Shown: positions 45,635 to 55,052 of the stretch, piece after piece
Numbering within the stretch: position 1 is the first letter of the stretch
Layout: each line of letters opens with the position of its first letter
Assembly: GCF_016124105.1 (NCBI RefSeq)
Contig: NZ_JADGMQ010000001.1
Coordinates: forward strand, 364,707-428,706
DNA: 64,000 nt
Reading direction: 5' to 3'
Origin: Aquamicrobium zhengzhouense
GTDB taxonomy: Bacteria; Pseudomonadota; Alphaproteobacteria; Rhizobiales; Rhizobiaceae
Program-made: the position numbers and the translations under genes
Notes under the pieces: model-generated
Told to the model about the DNA's origin: nothing
The model's input: the letters and a program-made list of their open reading frames with translations, nothing else
Database searches by the model: none

Positions 45635-45743
45635 TCTAACTCGCGTCCTCCGTTGCTTCCTTTTCAGGAGGCTCCTGTTCGCATATTACCATGTGATGTG
45701 AGTTTCGGTCCAACAGCGATCATTTAGACGAGGCAAAGAAACG

Positions 45744-46097
45744 ATGACAATGTGGCGCATCGCCCTGATGACGGGGATTATGTTTCCAAGCCTGCAAGCG
45801 TGCGGTACCGCGACCATCGAAGACGCAGTCCCGGTCGGGGCCTTGCACAGTGCACAACCGGCGGCGCCCCCTGCGACTTTCTCTGCTACGGGCGCCTATC
45901 CCAACCTTAACGTTATCCCCGTTCCTGCGAGCGAGCAGCTGACCGAGGGTGAGGTCGAGAGAAAGACAGAAGAACTGCGCCGGCGTCGGGAAACCTTGTC
46001 TGCTGGAGGATCCGTAGCCCCCAGCGACATGCAGGCGCTGAGAACGCTTGGTAACAGTCACGCCGACGATGCGTTGAAGGTCATCGAGGGTCGCTGA
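45744..46097 (+). CDS. Small lipoprotein, hypothetical
   Basis: A 117-residue protein with a signal sequence of type II: a hydrophobic run ending in the lipobox LQAC at Cys20, so the mature protein should be lipid-anchored. The mature part has a Pro/Ala-rich stretch, then a charged helical segment (EVERKTEELRRRRETL) that could form a coiled coil, and an HADDALKVI tail. I do not recognise the family. It lies 24 bases before the aminotransferase gene and may be co-transcribed with it, or with its own promoter in the 109-base gap to phaC. Confidence 0.72.
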   Translation: MTMWRIALMTGIMFPSLQACGTATIEDAVPVGALHSAQPAAPPATFSATGAYPNLNVIPVPASEQLTEGEVERKTEELRRRRETLSAGGSVAPSDMQALRTLGNSHADDALKVIEGR

Positions 46098-46121
46098 ACT
46101 ATCGACCGGGGGAAGGTTTAG

Positions 46122-47387
46122 GTGTATAGCGCGGCTGAATTGCCTAACCCCTCGCGATCGGATTCTCCAATGGAAGAGTTTCACAAGGTCCGCCGGCTTC
46201 CGCCGTACGTATTTGAACAAGTTAATCGGCTGAAAGCTGCAGCCCGAGCGGGTGGCGCGGACATCATCGATCTGGGGATGGGGAATCCGGACCTGCCGAC
46301 GCCTCAGAACATCGTTGACAAGCTGGTCGAAGTTGTGCGCGATCCGCGTACGCACCGTTATTCGTCCTCGAAGGGAATTCCTGGTCTGCGCAAGGCGCAG
46401 GCGAATTACTATGCCCGTCGTTTTGGTGTGAAGCTCAATCCCGACACGCAGGTCATCGCGACGCTGGGGTCGAAGGAAGGCTTTGCCAATATGGCGCAGG
46501 CCATCACCGCTCCTGGTGATGTGATTTTGTGCCCGAATCCGACCTACCCGATCCATGCATTCGGCTTCCTGATGGCCGGGGGCGTCATTCGCTCGATGCA
46601 GGCAGAACCGGACGATAATTTCATTCCGGCACTTGAGCGTGCGATCAGGCACTCTACGCCCAAGCCACTGGCGCTGATCCTGAATTATCCGTCTAATCCC
46701 ACCGCCTTCGTGGCTTCGCTGGACTTTTACCGAGACGTCGTCGCCTTCGCGAAGAAGAACGACCTTATTATCCTGTCGGATCTGGCCTACGCGGAGATCT
46801 ACTTCGACGGCAATCCGCCACCATCCGTCCTGCAGGTGCCTGGTGCGATGGATGTGACCGTCGAGTTTACGTCAATGTCGAAGACGTTCTCCATGCCGGG
46901 CTGGCGCATGGGGTTTGCGGTCGGCAATGAACGGCTCATCTCGGCGTTGACGCGGGTAAAGTCCTACCTCGACTATGGCGCGTTCACGCCGATTCAGGTT
47001 GCTGCAACTGCGGCGCTCAATGGGGATGGCTCGGAGATCGCCGAAGTGCGTGACGTCTATCATCGCCGCCGTGACGTGATGGTTGAAACATTCGCACGCG
47101 CTGGATGGAAGATCCCCGCGCCGGCTGCGACGATGTTCGCGTGGGCGCCTATCCCGGAACAGTTCCGACACATGGGTTCGTTGGAATTTTCGAAGCTTCT
47201 GGTGGAGAAGGCCGACGTAGCGGTCGCGCCCGGTGTGGGATTTGGTGAGCACGGCGACGAGTATGTCCGGCTCGCCCTCGTCGAGAATGAGCATCGGATC
47301 CGCCAGGCTGCGCGTAACATCAAGCGTTTCCTGGGTACGGTCAGCGCTACGCCCGACAATGTGGTCGAGCTCAAGGCGCATCGATAG
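46122..47387 (+). CDS. Class I/II aminotransferase (AlaC/DAP-aminotransferase-like)
   Basis: A 421-residue PLP-dependent aminotransferase. The Schiff-base lysine is Lys254 in SMSKTFSMPGWR, and LGMGNPDLPTP, NPTYPIH and NYPSNPTA are typical of the group that includes alanine transaminase AlaC and LL-diaminopimelate aminotransferase. Substrate is uncertain; placing it directly before homoserine dehydrogenase favours a link to aspartate-family amino acids. Start is GTG 46122 with GGGGGAAGG ahead; ATG 46170 is the alternative. Confidence 0.9.
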   Translation: MYSAAELPNPSRSDSPMEEFHKVRRLPPYVFEQVNRLKAAARAGGADIIDLGMGNPDLPTPQNIVDKLVEVVRDPRTHRYSSSKGIPGLRKAQANYYARRFGVKLNPDTQVIATLGSKEGFANMAQAITAPGDVILCPNPTYPIHAFGFLMAGGVIRSMQAEPDDNFIPALERAIRHSTPKPLALILNYPSNPTAFVASLDFYRDVVAFAKKNDLIILSDLAYAEIYFDGNPPPSVLQVPGAMDVTVEFTSMSKTFSMPGWRMGFAVGNERLISALTRVKSYLDYGAFTPIQVAATAALNGDGSEIAEVRDVYHRRRDVMVETFARAGWKIPAPAATMFAWAPIPEQFRHMGSLEFSKLLVEKADVAVAPGVGFGEHGDEYVRLALVENEHRIRQAARNIKRFLGTVSATPDNVVELKAHR

Positions 47388-47426
47388 GTTCCAAATCACA
47401 AACGAAGAAAGAAGGATGCCGGCGGC

Positions 47427-48740
47427 ATGAGCGAAGCATTGCGTGTTGGGATTGCCGGTCTGGGTACCGTGGGTGCCTCGGTGGCGCGTGTTCTGGCGGA
47501 AAAGGCGGCAGAACTCACCCGTCAGTGCGGTAGATCAATCGCCGTGACCGCTGTCTCCGCACGTGATCGCAACCGCGATCGGGGCGTGGATCTCTCGGGT
47601 GTCGAATGGTTCGATGATCCGGTCGCACTTGCTCGTGAAGCCGAGATCGACGTTTTTGTCGAACTGATGGGCGGCGAGGACGGGCCTGCCAAGGCTAGCG
47701 TCCAGGCCGCACTTGAGCGCAGTTGCCATGTCGTGACCGCCAACAAGGCGTTGCTTTCCAGGCACGGCGTGTCACTTGCCCTCGTCGCCGAAAAAAATGG
47801 CGTTCTTCTTAACTATGAGGCTGCGGTTGCCGGCGGAATTCCGGTGATCAAGACATTGCGCGAGGCGCTGGCTGGTAATTCGGTCTCGCGCGTCTTCGGT
47901 ATCCTGAACGGCACCTGCAACTACATTCTTACCAGGATGGAAGCTGAGGGCATTTCGTTCGAAGAGTGCCTCGCCGACGCTCAGCGGCTGGGCTACGCTG
48001 AGGCTGATCCGACCTTCGATATCGAAGGCAATGATACTGCCCACAAGCTATCGATCCTTACCAGTTTGGCATTCGGCACGAAGATATCTCCGGACGACAT
48101 TTATCTGGAAGGTATCTCGAACATTTCGCAGGCGGATATAAGGGCCGCAGCGGAGCTCGGTTTTCGGATTAAGCTGCTCGGTGTTGCACAGCGGACCGAG
48201 AGCGGGATCGAGCAGCGGGTTCATCCGACCATGGTGCCGACCTCGTCGGTTATCGCTCAGGTGCACGGTGTGACGAACGCGGTGGCTATCGAGTCCGATA
48301 TTCTTGGTGAGTTGCTTCTTTCGGGACCGGGCGCCGGTGGCAATGCTACCGCCTCGGCGGTGATCGGCGACATTGCCGACATTGCGAAGAGCCGCCCTGG
48401 CTTCCAGCACGGGCCAGTCTTCGGTCGGCCCGCTAAGGAGCTGTCCGCGTACAAGAAAGCGGCCATTCGCAAGCATGAGGGCGGCTACTTCATCCGCCTG
48501 ACCGTTCATGATCGGACCGGAGTGTTCGCGGCTATCGCAAAGCGTATGGCCGAGAATGAGATTTCTCTGGAATCCATCGTGCAGCGCGCGGCAGATCCGC
48601 AGACGACTGACCAGAAGACGGTCGTGCTTGTGACGCACGAAACGAGCGAGGCAGCAGTTCGCAAGGCTGTCGATAAAATCACCAGCGATGGTCATTTGGT
48701 CGACAAGGCACAAGTCATCAGAATTGAGAGAGCAGCGTAA
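47427..48740 (+). CDS. hom: Homoserine dehydrogenase
   Basis: A 437-residue NAD(P)-dependent enzyme that reduces aspartate semialdehyde to homoserine, on the path to threonine, methionine and isoleucine. The Rossmann loop GLGTVGASVA is at the start, the catalytic domain has NGTCNYILT and GNDTAHKLSIL, and a C-terminal ACT domain of about 80 residues (GGYFIRLTVHDRTGVFA) provides feedback regulation. It lies 39 bases after the aminotransferase and is most likely in the same transcript. Confidence 0.96.
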   Translation: MSEALRVGIAGLGTVGASVARVLAEKAAELTRQCGRSIAVTAVSARDRNRDRGVDLSGVEWFDDPVALAREAEIDVFVELMGGEDGPAKASVQAALERSCHVVTANKALLSRHGVSLALVAEKNGVLLNYEAAVAGGIPVIKTLREALAGNSVSRVFGILNGTCNYILTRMEAEGISFEECLADAQRLGYAEADPTFDIEGNDTAHKLSILTSLAFGTKISPDDIYLEGISNISQADIRAAAELGFRIKLLGVAQRTESGIEQRVHPTMVPTSSVIAQVHGVTNAVAIESDILGELLLSGPGAGGNATASAVIGDIADIAKSRPGFQHGPVFGRPAKELSAYKKAAIRKHEGGYFIRLTVHDRTGVFAAIAKRMAENEISLESIVQRAADPQTTDQKTVVLVTHETSEAAVRKAVDKITSDGHLVDKAQVIRIERAA

Positions 48741-48753
48741 GCTGTATCTATAT

Positions 48754-48765
48754 TCAATCGATTGA
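48754..48765. promoter_or_regulatory. Palindrome TCAATCGATTGA before glpX
   Basis: A perfect 12-base palindrome centred on ATCGAT, 14 bases after hom and about 100 bases before glpX. It may be a protein-binding site. A longer imperfect stem-loop (TGGGGT with ACCCCA, then CTCTTT with AAAGAG) follows at 48796-48831 without a T-run. Confidence 0.3.
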
Positions 48766-48865
48766 TGTCTGGACGAGAGCTGAAACGCTCTTGCTTGGGG
48801 TGGTTCTCTTTGACAAAAGAGGCCAACCCCAGCCGGGAAATGCCTGATCTCACAAAAGGTTCGTC

Positions 48866-49846
48866 ATGATGGCCAAAGCAGCCTCATCTGGTCTCGACCG
48901 TATCCTCACCCTTGAATTGGTCCGCGTGACAGAGCGCGCTGCGGTTGCAGCTGCGCGGCTTCGTGGCCGTGGCGATGAAAAGGCCGCCGACCAGGTCGCG
49001 GTTGACGCGATGCGTGCGGAGCTGAATCGCCTGCCCATCAACGGCACGGTCGTCATCGGCGAAGGTGAGCGCGACGAAGCTCCGATGCTTTACATCGGCG
49101 AGGAAGTCGGCACGGGTGAAGGTCCTGGCGTCGACATTGCACTTGATCCGCTCGAGGGTACGACGATCTGCGCCAAGAACCTTCCCAACTCGCTTGCGGT
49201 GATCGCGATCGCGGAGAAGGGAAGCCTCCTCTACGCCCCAGACGTCTACATGGACAAGATTGCGGTTGGTCCTGGCTATCCTGCCGGCGTCGTGAATCTG
49301 GATGCCTCGCCTCAGGAGAACATCGAGAACCTTGCCAAGGCGAAGGGCGTGCCGGTCAATGAGATCACGGCCTGCATTCTCGATCGTCCGCGCCATGCTC
49401 GCCTGATCGAAGCGGTCCGCGCGACTGGTGCAGCGATCCGCCTTATCGGTGATGGCGACGTTGCGGGCGTCATCCATACCACGAACCCGGATGAGACCGG
49501 GATCGACATCTACATGGGCACGGGTGGGGCGCCTGAGGGTGTGCTAGCAGCCGCCGCTCTGCGTTGCATCGGCGGTCAGATGCAGGGGCGTTTGCAGCTG
49601 AACACTGAAGAGAAGATCGAGCGCGCCGCGAAGATGGGTATCTCTGACCCTAACAAGGTCTACACGATGGATGAGATGGCCCGGGGCGACGTTCTGTTCG
49701 CAGCAACCGGCGTAACCGACGGCAACATGCTGTCGGGCGTCAAGTTCGGTCGCGACTCTATACAGACCCACACCATCGTTATGCGTTCATCCTCTGGCAC
49801 CGTCCGTGAGATCAAGGCTCGCCATCAGGATCTGGACAAGTTCTGA
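48866..49846 (+). CDS. glpX: Class II fructose-1,6-bisphosphatase
   Basis: A 326-residue GlpX-type phosphatase that removes phosphate 1 of fructose 1,6-bisphosphate in gluconeogenesis. Metal and substrate motifs are present: GEGERDEAPML, DPLEGTT, and the GDGDVAG and GTGGAPEGV loops. Two Met codons start the frame; AAAGG precedes them. No glp operon genes are close. It stands between hom and recJ, an order seen in other Hyphomicrobiales. Confidence 0.96.
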   Translation: MMAKAASSGLDRILTLELVRVTERAAVAAARLRGRGDEKAADQVAVDAMRAELNRLPINGTVVIGEGERDEAPMLYIGEEVGTGEGPGVDIALDPLEGTTICAKNLPNSLAVIAIAEKGSLLYAPDVYMDKIAVGPGYPAGVVNLDASPQENIENLAKAKGVPVNEITACILDRPRHARLIEAVRATGAAIRLIGDGDVAGVIHTTNPDETGIDIYMGTGGAPEGVLAAAALRCIGGQMQGRLQLNTEEKIERAAKMGISDPNKVYTMDEMARGDVLFAATGVTDGNMLSGVKFGRDSIQTHTIVMRSSSGTVREIKARHQDLDKF

Positions 49847-49904
49847 TCAGGGCTTTGTCTGAGCGACGTCGAGCGACTATGTTCGCATCCTGATGGGGGC
49901 GGAT

Positions 49905-51686
49905 ATGCCGGAACGGCGCTATTTTCTCGATATCAAGAAGTCGGTGAACGGCCTTTGCTGGGTTCACCGACTTAATCTGCGAGATGAGAATATCGCGCTT
50001 GCGATGGCGCAAGCGCATGGGGTGCCCGACATCGTCGCGCGTGTCCTCGCGGGACGCGGAGTGTCTCAGGACGACGCAACCCGGTTCCTGGACCCGACCG
50101 TACGGGACCTCCTGCCAGATCCGCGCTCATTCACAGATATGGATGCCGCAGCTGAACGGATCGCCCTGGCGATCAGGCGGCAGGAAAAGGTCGCCATTTT
50201 TGGCGACTATGACGTCGATGGCGCGTCATCTTCCGCGTTATTGATGCGCTTCCTGACCCATTACGGGATCGATGCTGAAATCTACATTCCTGACCGGATT
50301 TTCGAAGGTTACGGTCCGAACCCAGATGCGATGCGCGATCTGGTCGCGCGTGGCGCTCGTCTGATCATAACCGTTGACTGCGGCACGAATAGCGGAGCAG
50401 CAATCGACGCCGCGAATGAGGTCGGGGCTGAGGTCGTGGTGCTCGACCACCACCAGGTCGGGGGTCCTCTGCCAAATGCCGTTGCAGTCGTAAACCCAAA
50501 CAGGGAAGACGATATTTCGGGGCAGGGGCATCTTTGTGCCGCTGGGGTGGTATTTGTCACCCTGGTCAGAACGGTTGCGGTACTGCGCGAGCAAGGCAGC
50601 CGCGTTTCGCCTCCGGACCTCCTTTCCTATCTGGATCTTGTTGCTCTGGCGACAGTCTGTGACGTTGTACCTTTGGTCGGCGTTAACCGAGCATTCGTCG
50701 TCAAAGGGCTGATTGCCATGCGCCGCCTCGGCAATGTGGGTCTTAGCGCGCTGTCTCGGGTCGCCCGGATTGGCGAGCCGCTCAACCCATTCCACCTGGG
50801 TTACCTGTTGGGTCCCCGCATCAACGCCGGTGGACGTATTGGGGATGCGGCGCTCGGCAGTCGCTTGCTCGCGACGGACGATCCCACGGATGCGCGCACC
50901 ATTGCGGAGACGCTTGATCGGTTGAACAGCGAGCGTCAGGCGATGGAAAAGGTCATGCTGGCCGATGCACGTGCTGAGGCCGATGCTGAATTGGCACTCG
51001 GAGATGGTCCAGCGGTTCTCGTGACCGCAAGTGACCGCTGGCACGCCGGCATTGTGGGGCTGATTGCAGCCCGGCTCAAAGAGCATGCAAAACGTCCTGC
51101 ATTTGCGATCAATTTCATGCCGAATGGCCTTGGTACAGGCTCGGGGAGATCGATCCCGGGGTTTGATCTTGGTCGGATGGTGAGGGGAGCTGTCGAGCGC
51201 GGGCTCCTCGTCAAAGGAGGCGGGCACGCAATGGCCGCCGGCATTACGGTTCAACGCGAGAAACTTGGTGAACTTCGCGCCTTCTTCGAGGAGTGGGCGT
51301 CGGAGGAAGTGACGCGTTTGCGTGATGCTGCGGCGCTCGAAATCGACGCGGCACTATCTGCCGATGGCGCGAATTTCCAGCTGCTGGATCGGCTGGAAAG
51401 TGCAGGCCCTTATGGCGCTGGCCATCCCCAACCGATGCTGGCACTGCCAAGGCATACTATTGCGGATGCCAGAGTAGTTGGTGAGAACCATCTCCGTGTC
51501 GACCTGCGTTCGCAAACGGGCGCGCGCCTCCAGGCGATGGCCTTTCGAACTGTCGGGACAGATCTAGGAAACTTCCTTTTGTCCAGCCGCGGCAGGGCCG
51601 TCCATATTGCTGGGACCATTTCATCCAATTGGTGGAATGGTCAGCGGTCGGTGCAGTTTCGCATAGAAGACGCTGCTGTGGCATAA
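49905..51686 (+). CDS. recJ: Single-stranded-DNA-specific exonuclease RecJ
   Basis: A 593-residue 5'-to-3' exonuclease for single-stranded DNA in recombination and mismatch repair. The DHH phosphoesterase motifs are visible: FGDYDVDGASS, LDHHQVGG, and the later GGRIGDAALG; the DHHA1 part includes KGGGHAMAAG. The frame opens at ATG 49893, but ATG 49905 matches family N-termini better and has a G-rich binding site. glmU follows after 72 bases. Confidence 0.95.
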   Translation: MPERRYFLDIKKSVNGLCWVHRLNLRDENIALAMAQAHGVPDIVARVLAGRGVSQDDATRFLDPTVRDLLPDPRSFTDMDAAAERIALAIRRQEKVAIFGDYDVDGASSSALLMRFLTHYGIDAEIYIPDRIFEGYGPNPDAMRDLVARGARLIITVDCGTNSGAAIDAANEVGAEVVVLDHHQVGGPLPNAVAVVNPNREDDISGQGHLCAAGVVFVTLVRTVAVLREQGSRVSPPDLLSYLDLVALATVCDVVPLVGVNRAFVVKGLIAMRRLGNVGLSALSRVARIGEPLNPFHLGYLLGPRINAGGRIGDAALGSRLLATDDPTDARTIAETLDRLNSERQAMEKVMLADARAEADAELALGDGPAVLVTASDRWHAGIVGLIAARLKEHAKRPAFAINFMPNGLGTGSGRSIPGFDLGRMVRGAVERGLLVKGGGHAMAAGITVQREKLGELRAFFEEWASEEVTRLRDAAALEIDAALSADGANFQLLDRLESAGPYGAGHPQPMLALPRHTIADARVVGENHLRVDLRSQTGARLQAMAFRTVGTDLGNFLLSSRGRAVHIAGTISSNWWNGQRSVQFRIEDAAVA

Positions 51687-51758
51687 ATTGCGAAGGGATT
51701 GGAGCGGAGCGCTCCGGATGCTACACCAACGGCCCATCCAGCTTTCGTCGGATTTTCC

Positions 51759-53099
51759 ATGATTTCCAGAACGTGCCTTTCGATCATTCTTGCCGCCGGT
51801 GAAGGTACCCGGATGAAAAGCGCGCTGCCAAAAGTGCTGCACCGGGTGGCAGATCTTCCTATGGTCGCTCATGTGGTCAATGCCGCGCGAGGTGCGGACA
51901 TTGCCGTCGTCGTGGGACGGGAAGCGGATAAGGTTCGAGACGCTGTCAGGCCCTTCGCTCCCGATGCCGATGTGTTCCTGCAGCAAGAACGCCTGGGAAC
52001 CGCTCATGCAGTTCTGGCAGCAAGAGAGAAGATTGAACGGGGCTATGATGATATCCTCGTTCTGTTTGGCGATACACCGCTGGTCGAAGTCGACGCGCTG
52101 ACCTCTTTAAGATCCGAGCTTGCGAAAGGTGCGTCAGTCGTCGTGATGGGCTTTCGCACCGAGAAGCCAGATGGTTACGGGCGCTTGATCGAGAAGGATG
52201 GATCCCTCATCGCCATTAGGGAGCATCGCGACGCAAGCGATGAGGAGAGGCAGATTACCTTCTGCAATGGTGGCCTCATGGCGATAGCCGGCGAGCATGC
52301 GCTGGCGCTGCTGGACGCAGTGACGAATGAAAATGCGAAAGGCGAGTTCTACCTCACCGACGTCGTAGAGATCGGGACGGCGCGCGGGCTGAAAGTGGTA
52401 GCGACCGAGGCGTCCTACGAGAATGTGCTCGGCATCAACACCAGGGCCGAACTCGCAGAAGCGGAGACCGTGTGGCAGCAGCGCCGCCGGCGGGAGCTCA
52501 TGCTGGACGGCGTGACAATGCTCGCTCCGGAGACGGTGCGGCTATCGCATGATACGGTAATCGAAGCTGACGCGACCCTGGAGCCGAACATCTATTTCGG
52601 GCCCGGCGTGAAGGTGGCTTCGGGAGCACGTATCCGGGCATTTTCGCACCTAGAGGGAGCAGTCGTTGACGCTGGTGCGGAGGTTGGGCCATTCGCGCGA
52701 CTGAGACCCGGCACTCGGGTTGGCGATGGCGCTAAGGTCGGGAATTTCTGCGAGGTCAAGAATGCGGTTCTTGACCAGGGTGCGAAGGTCAACCACCTGA
52801 CCTACATTGGCGATGCGCATATTGGCGCGAAAGCTAATATTGGCGCGGGAACGATCACCTGCAACTATGATGGGTTTGCGAAACATCACACGGAAATCGG
52901 CGCTGGTGCCTTCATAGGTTCGAATTCGTCGCTTGTTGCGCCCGTCAGCATCGGCGAAGGCGGATACGTTGCGTCTGGCAGTGTCGTCACGCAGGATGTA
53001 CCCGCTGACGCTCTTGCCTTTGGACGCGCTCGACAGGAGACGAAGCTCGGCCTTGGTCGCAAGTTGCGCGATAGGCTCAAGGCAAAGTCCGAAAAATAA
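51759..53099 (+). CDS. glmU: Bifunctional UDP-GlcNAc pyrophosphorylase / glucosamine-1-P acetyltransferase
   Basis: A 446-residue enzyme that acetylates glucosamine 1-phosphate and then couples it to UTP, giving UDP-N-acetylglucosamine for peptidoglycan and lipid A. The N-terminal pyrophosphorylase has [11 protein letters not shown]; the C-terminal left-handed beta helix starts near residue 250 with its hexapeptide repeats, and includes NFCEVKNA and the catalytic His in [11 protein letters not shown] start at ATG 51759; an earlier ATG 20 codons upstream is less likely. Followed by glmS. Confidence 0.96.
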   Translation: MISRTCLSIILAAGEGTRMKSALPKVLHRVADLPMVAHVVNAARGADIAVVVGREADKVRDAVRPFAPDADVFLQQERLGTAHAVLAAREKIERGYDDILVLFGDTPLVEVDALTSLRSELAKGASVVVMGFRTEKPDGYGRLIEKDGSLIAIREHRDASDEERQITFCNGGLMAIAGEHALALLDAVTNENAKGEFYLTDVVEIGTARGLKVVATEASYENVLGINTRAELAEAETVWQQRRRRELMLDGVTMLAPETVRLSHDTVIEADATLEPNIYFGPGVKVASGARIRAFSHLEGAVVDAGAEVGPFARLRPGTRVGDGAKVGNFCEVKNAVLDQGAKVNHLTYIGDAHIGAKANIGAGTITCNYDGFAKHHTEIGAGAFIGSNSSLVAPVSIGEGGYVASGSVVTQDVPADALAFGRARQETKLGLGRKLRDRLKAKSEK

Positions 53100-53116
53100 A
53101 CGAATAACTGGTTTGG

Positions 53117-53136
53117 GTTGTGCCGCCTGGCACGAC
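53117..53136 (+). terminator. Hairpin after glmU
   Basis: GTTGTGCC (53117-53124) pairs with GGCACGAC (53129-53136) with one T-G wobble around GCCT. There is no T-run, so this is a weak terminator or an attenuating stem between glmU and glmS. Confidence 0.4.
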
Positions 53137-53222
53137 ACTTGCTGAAATGAATTGTGACTTCTCCCGCGCGAGACGGACGTCCTATGACCGTCTTGCATTC
53201 GGGGTAGAAAAGGGTTCGCGGC

Positions 53223-55046
53223 ATGTGCGGAATTGTCGGGATAGTTGGGCGGGCTGACGTTGCGCCACACATCGTGGATGCGTTGAAGCGGCTTGAATAC
53301 CGTGGGTATGACTCAGCAGGCGTCGCAACCATTTCTGATGGCGCGCTTGGGCGGCGACGTGCGGAAGGAAAGCTCGTAAATCTTGAGCGGCGTTTGGCCG
53401 ATGAGCCACTTGATGGCACGATCGGGATTGGTCATACGCGCTGGGCAACACACGGTGTTCCCAATGAGGCAAATGCCCATCCGCATTTTTCCGGTGACGT
53501 CGCTGTGGTTCACAACGGCATTATCGAAAACTTTGCCGAACTTCGGGCTGCGTTGATCGCTGACGGCTTTGAGTTTCATTCCCAAACTGACACCGAGGTC
53601 ATTGCGCATCTGATCACCCGGGAGCTCAAGGCGGGGAAGGATCCTGTATCGGCCGCGCACGCCTCGTTGAGGGTACTGCGCGGAGCGTTTGCGCTCGCAA
53701 TCATGTTCCGGGGCGATGAAGATTTGATCATCGGCGCCCGCAACGGTCCACCGCTGGCTGTTGGCCATGGGGAAGGCGAGATGTATCTGGGCTCGGACGC
53801 CATCGCACTGGCGCCGTTCACCAACGCCATTACCTATCTCGAAGATGGCGACTGGGCCGTGCTGCGTCGCAGCGGCGTCGAAATCTTTGACATTGAGGGT
53901 AGCCCGGTCAGCCGTCGGCGGCAGCAGTCGCTTGGCACAGCCTACATGGTCGACAAAGGCAATTATCGTCACTTCATGGAGAAGGAAATTTACGAGCAAC
54001 CGGAGGTCGTCTCCCATACGCTCGCGAATTACCTCGATTTTGCAAACTCCAAGGTGAAAGAGTTTTCGCTTCCCTTCGACTTCGCGAAGCTCGATCGTCT
54101 GTATGTGTCAGCCTGCGGCACCGCCTATCTCGCGGGCCTGGTAGGAAAGTACTGGATCGAACGCTATGCGCGTCTTCCAGTCGACATCGATATCGCCTCG
54201 GAGTTCCGCTATCGGGAATTGCCGATAACCAAGAACAGCGCCGCGCTTTTCATCTCTCAGTCGGGAGAGACGGCCGACACGCTGGCTTCTCTGCGTTATT
54301 GCCGCAGTGAGGGTCTGCCGATCGGCGCGATCGTCAACGTGCGGGAATCGACGATCGCCAGAGAATCGGACGCGGTGTTTCCGACCCTTGCCGGTCCCGA
54401 AATTGGCGTTGCGTCAACGAAAGCATTCACCTGTCAGCTATCGGTCCTAGCTGCACTTGCGGTTCGCGCAGCAGTCGCGCGCGGCACAGTGGATGCCGCT
54501 CAGGAAGCGCAATTGGTCCGCGAGTTGTCGGAAGCGCCAGGATTGGCGCATCAGGTATTGAAGCTGGCGAGCCAGATCGAGCGTCTGGCGCGCGACCTCT
54601 CGCAATACAAGCACGTCCTGTATCTCGGCCGCGACACCAACTTCCCGTTGGCGATGGAGGGTGCCCTCAAGCTCAAGGAAATTTCCTACATCCACGCGGA
54701 AGGCTATGCGGCGGGTGAACTGAAGCACGGTCCTATCGCACTGATCGACGAGAAGATGCCGGTCATCGTGATTGCGCCTCACGATCGCATCTTCGAGAAG
54801 ACGGTCTCCAACATGCAGGAAGTCGCGGCACGTGGGGGTAAAATCATCCTCATCACCGACGCGAAGGGCGCAGCGGAATCGACGGTCGATACGCTCGCGA
54901 CCATCGTCGTTCCCGACGTGCCGGAAATCATCTCCCCGATTATTTACGCCTTGCCGATCCAGCTGCTGGCTTATTACACGGCGGTATTCATCGGCACGGA
55001 CGTCGACCAGCCGCGCAATCTCGCGAAGTCCGTTACGGTCGAATAG
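53223..55046 (+). CDS. glmS: Glutamine-fructose-6-phosphate aminotransferase
   Basis: A 607-residue enzyme that makes glucosamine 6-phosphate from fructose 6-phosphate and glutamine, first in the amino-sugar pathway completed by GlmU. The N-terminal glutaminase domain starts MCGIVGIVG with the nucleophile Cys2, and the two SIS sugar-isomerase domains follow, with SQSGETADT and the C-terminal LAKSVTVE. I see no glmS ribozyme in the 123-base space upstream. The stop lies six bases from that of the convergent recG. Confidence 0.97.
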   Translation: MCGIVGIVGRADVAPHIVDALKRLEYRGYDSAGVATISDGALGRRRAEGKLVNLERRLADEPLDGTIGIGHTRWATHGVPNEANAHPHFSGDVAVVHNGIIENFAELRAALIADGFEFHSQTDTEVIAHLITRELKAGKDPVSAAHASLRVLRGAFALAIMFRGDEDLIIGARNGPPLAVGHGEGEMYLGSDAIALAPFTNAITYLEDGDWAVLRRSGVEIFDIEGSPVSRRRQQSLGTAYMVDKGNYRHFMEKEIYEQPEVVSHTLANYLDFANSKVKEFSLPFDFAKLDRLYVSACGTAYLAGLVGKYWIERYARLPVDIDIASEFRYRELPITKNSAALFISQSGETADTLASLRYCRSEGLPIGAIVNVRESTIARESDAVFPTLAGPEIGVASTKAFTCQLSVLAALAVRAAVARGTVDAAQEAQLVRELSEAPGLAHQVLKLASQIERLARDLSQYKHVLYLGRDTNFPLAMEGALKLKEISYIHAEGYAAGELKHGPIALIDEKMPVIVIAPHDRIFEKTVSNMQEVAARGGKIILITDAKGAAESTVDTLATIVVPDVPEIISPIIYALPIQLLAYYTAVFIGTDVDQPRNLAKSVTVE

Positions 55047-55052
55047 CGGACG

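Noticed and set aside
50238-51254. A 338-codon minus-strand frame opposite recJ
   Set aside because: Composition and lack of family pattern show it is the complement of recJ.
53100-53222. A glmS ribozyme upstream of glmS
   Set aside because: Only a simple hairpin is present, and glmS ribozymes are largely a feature of Firmicutes; none of the core pattern is visible.
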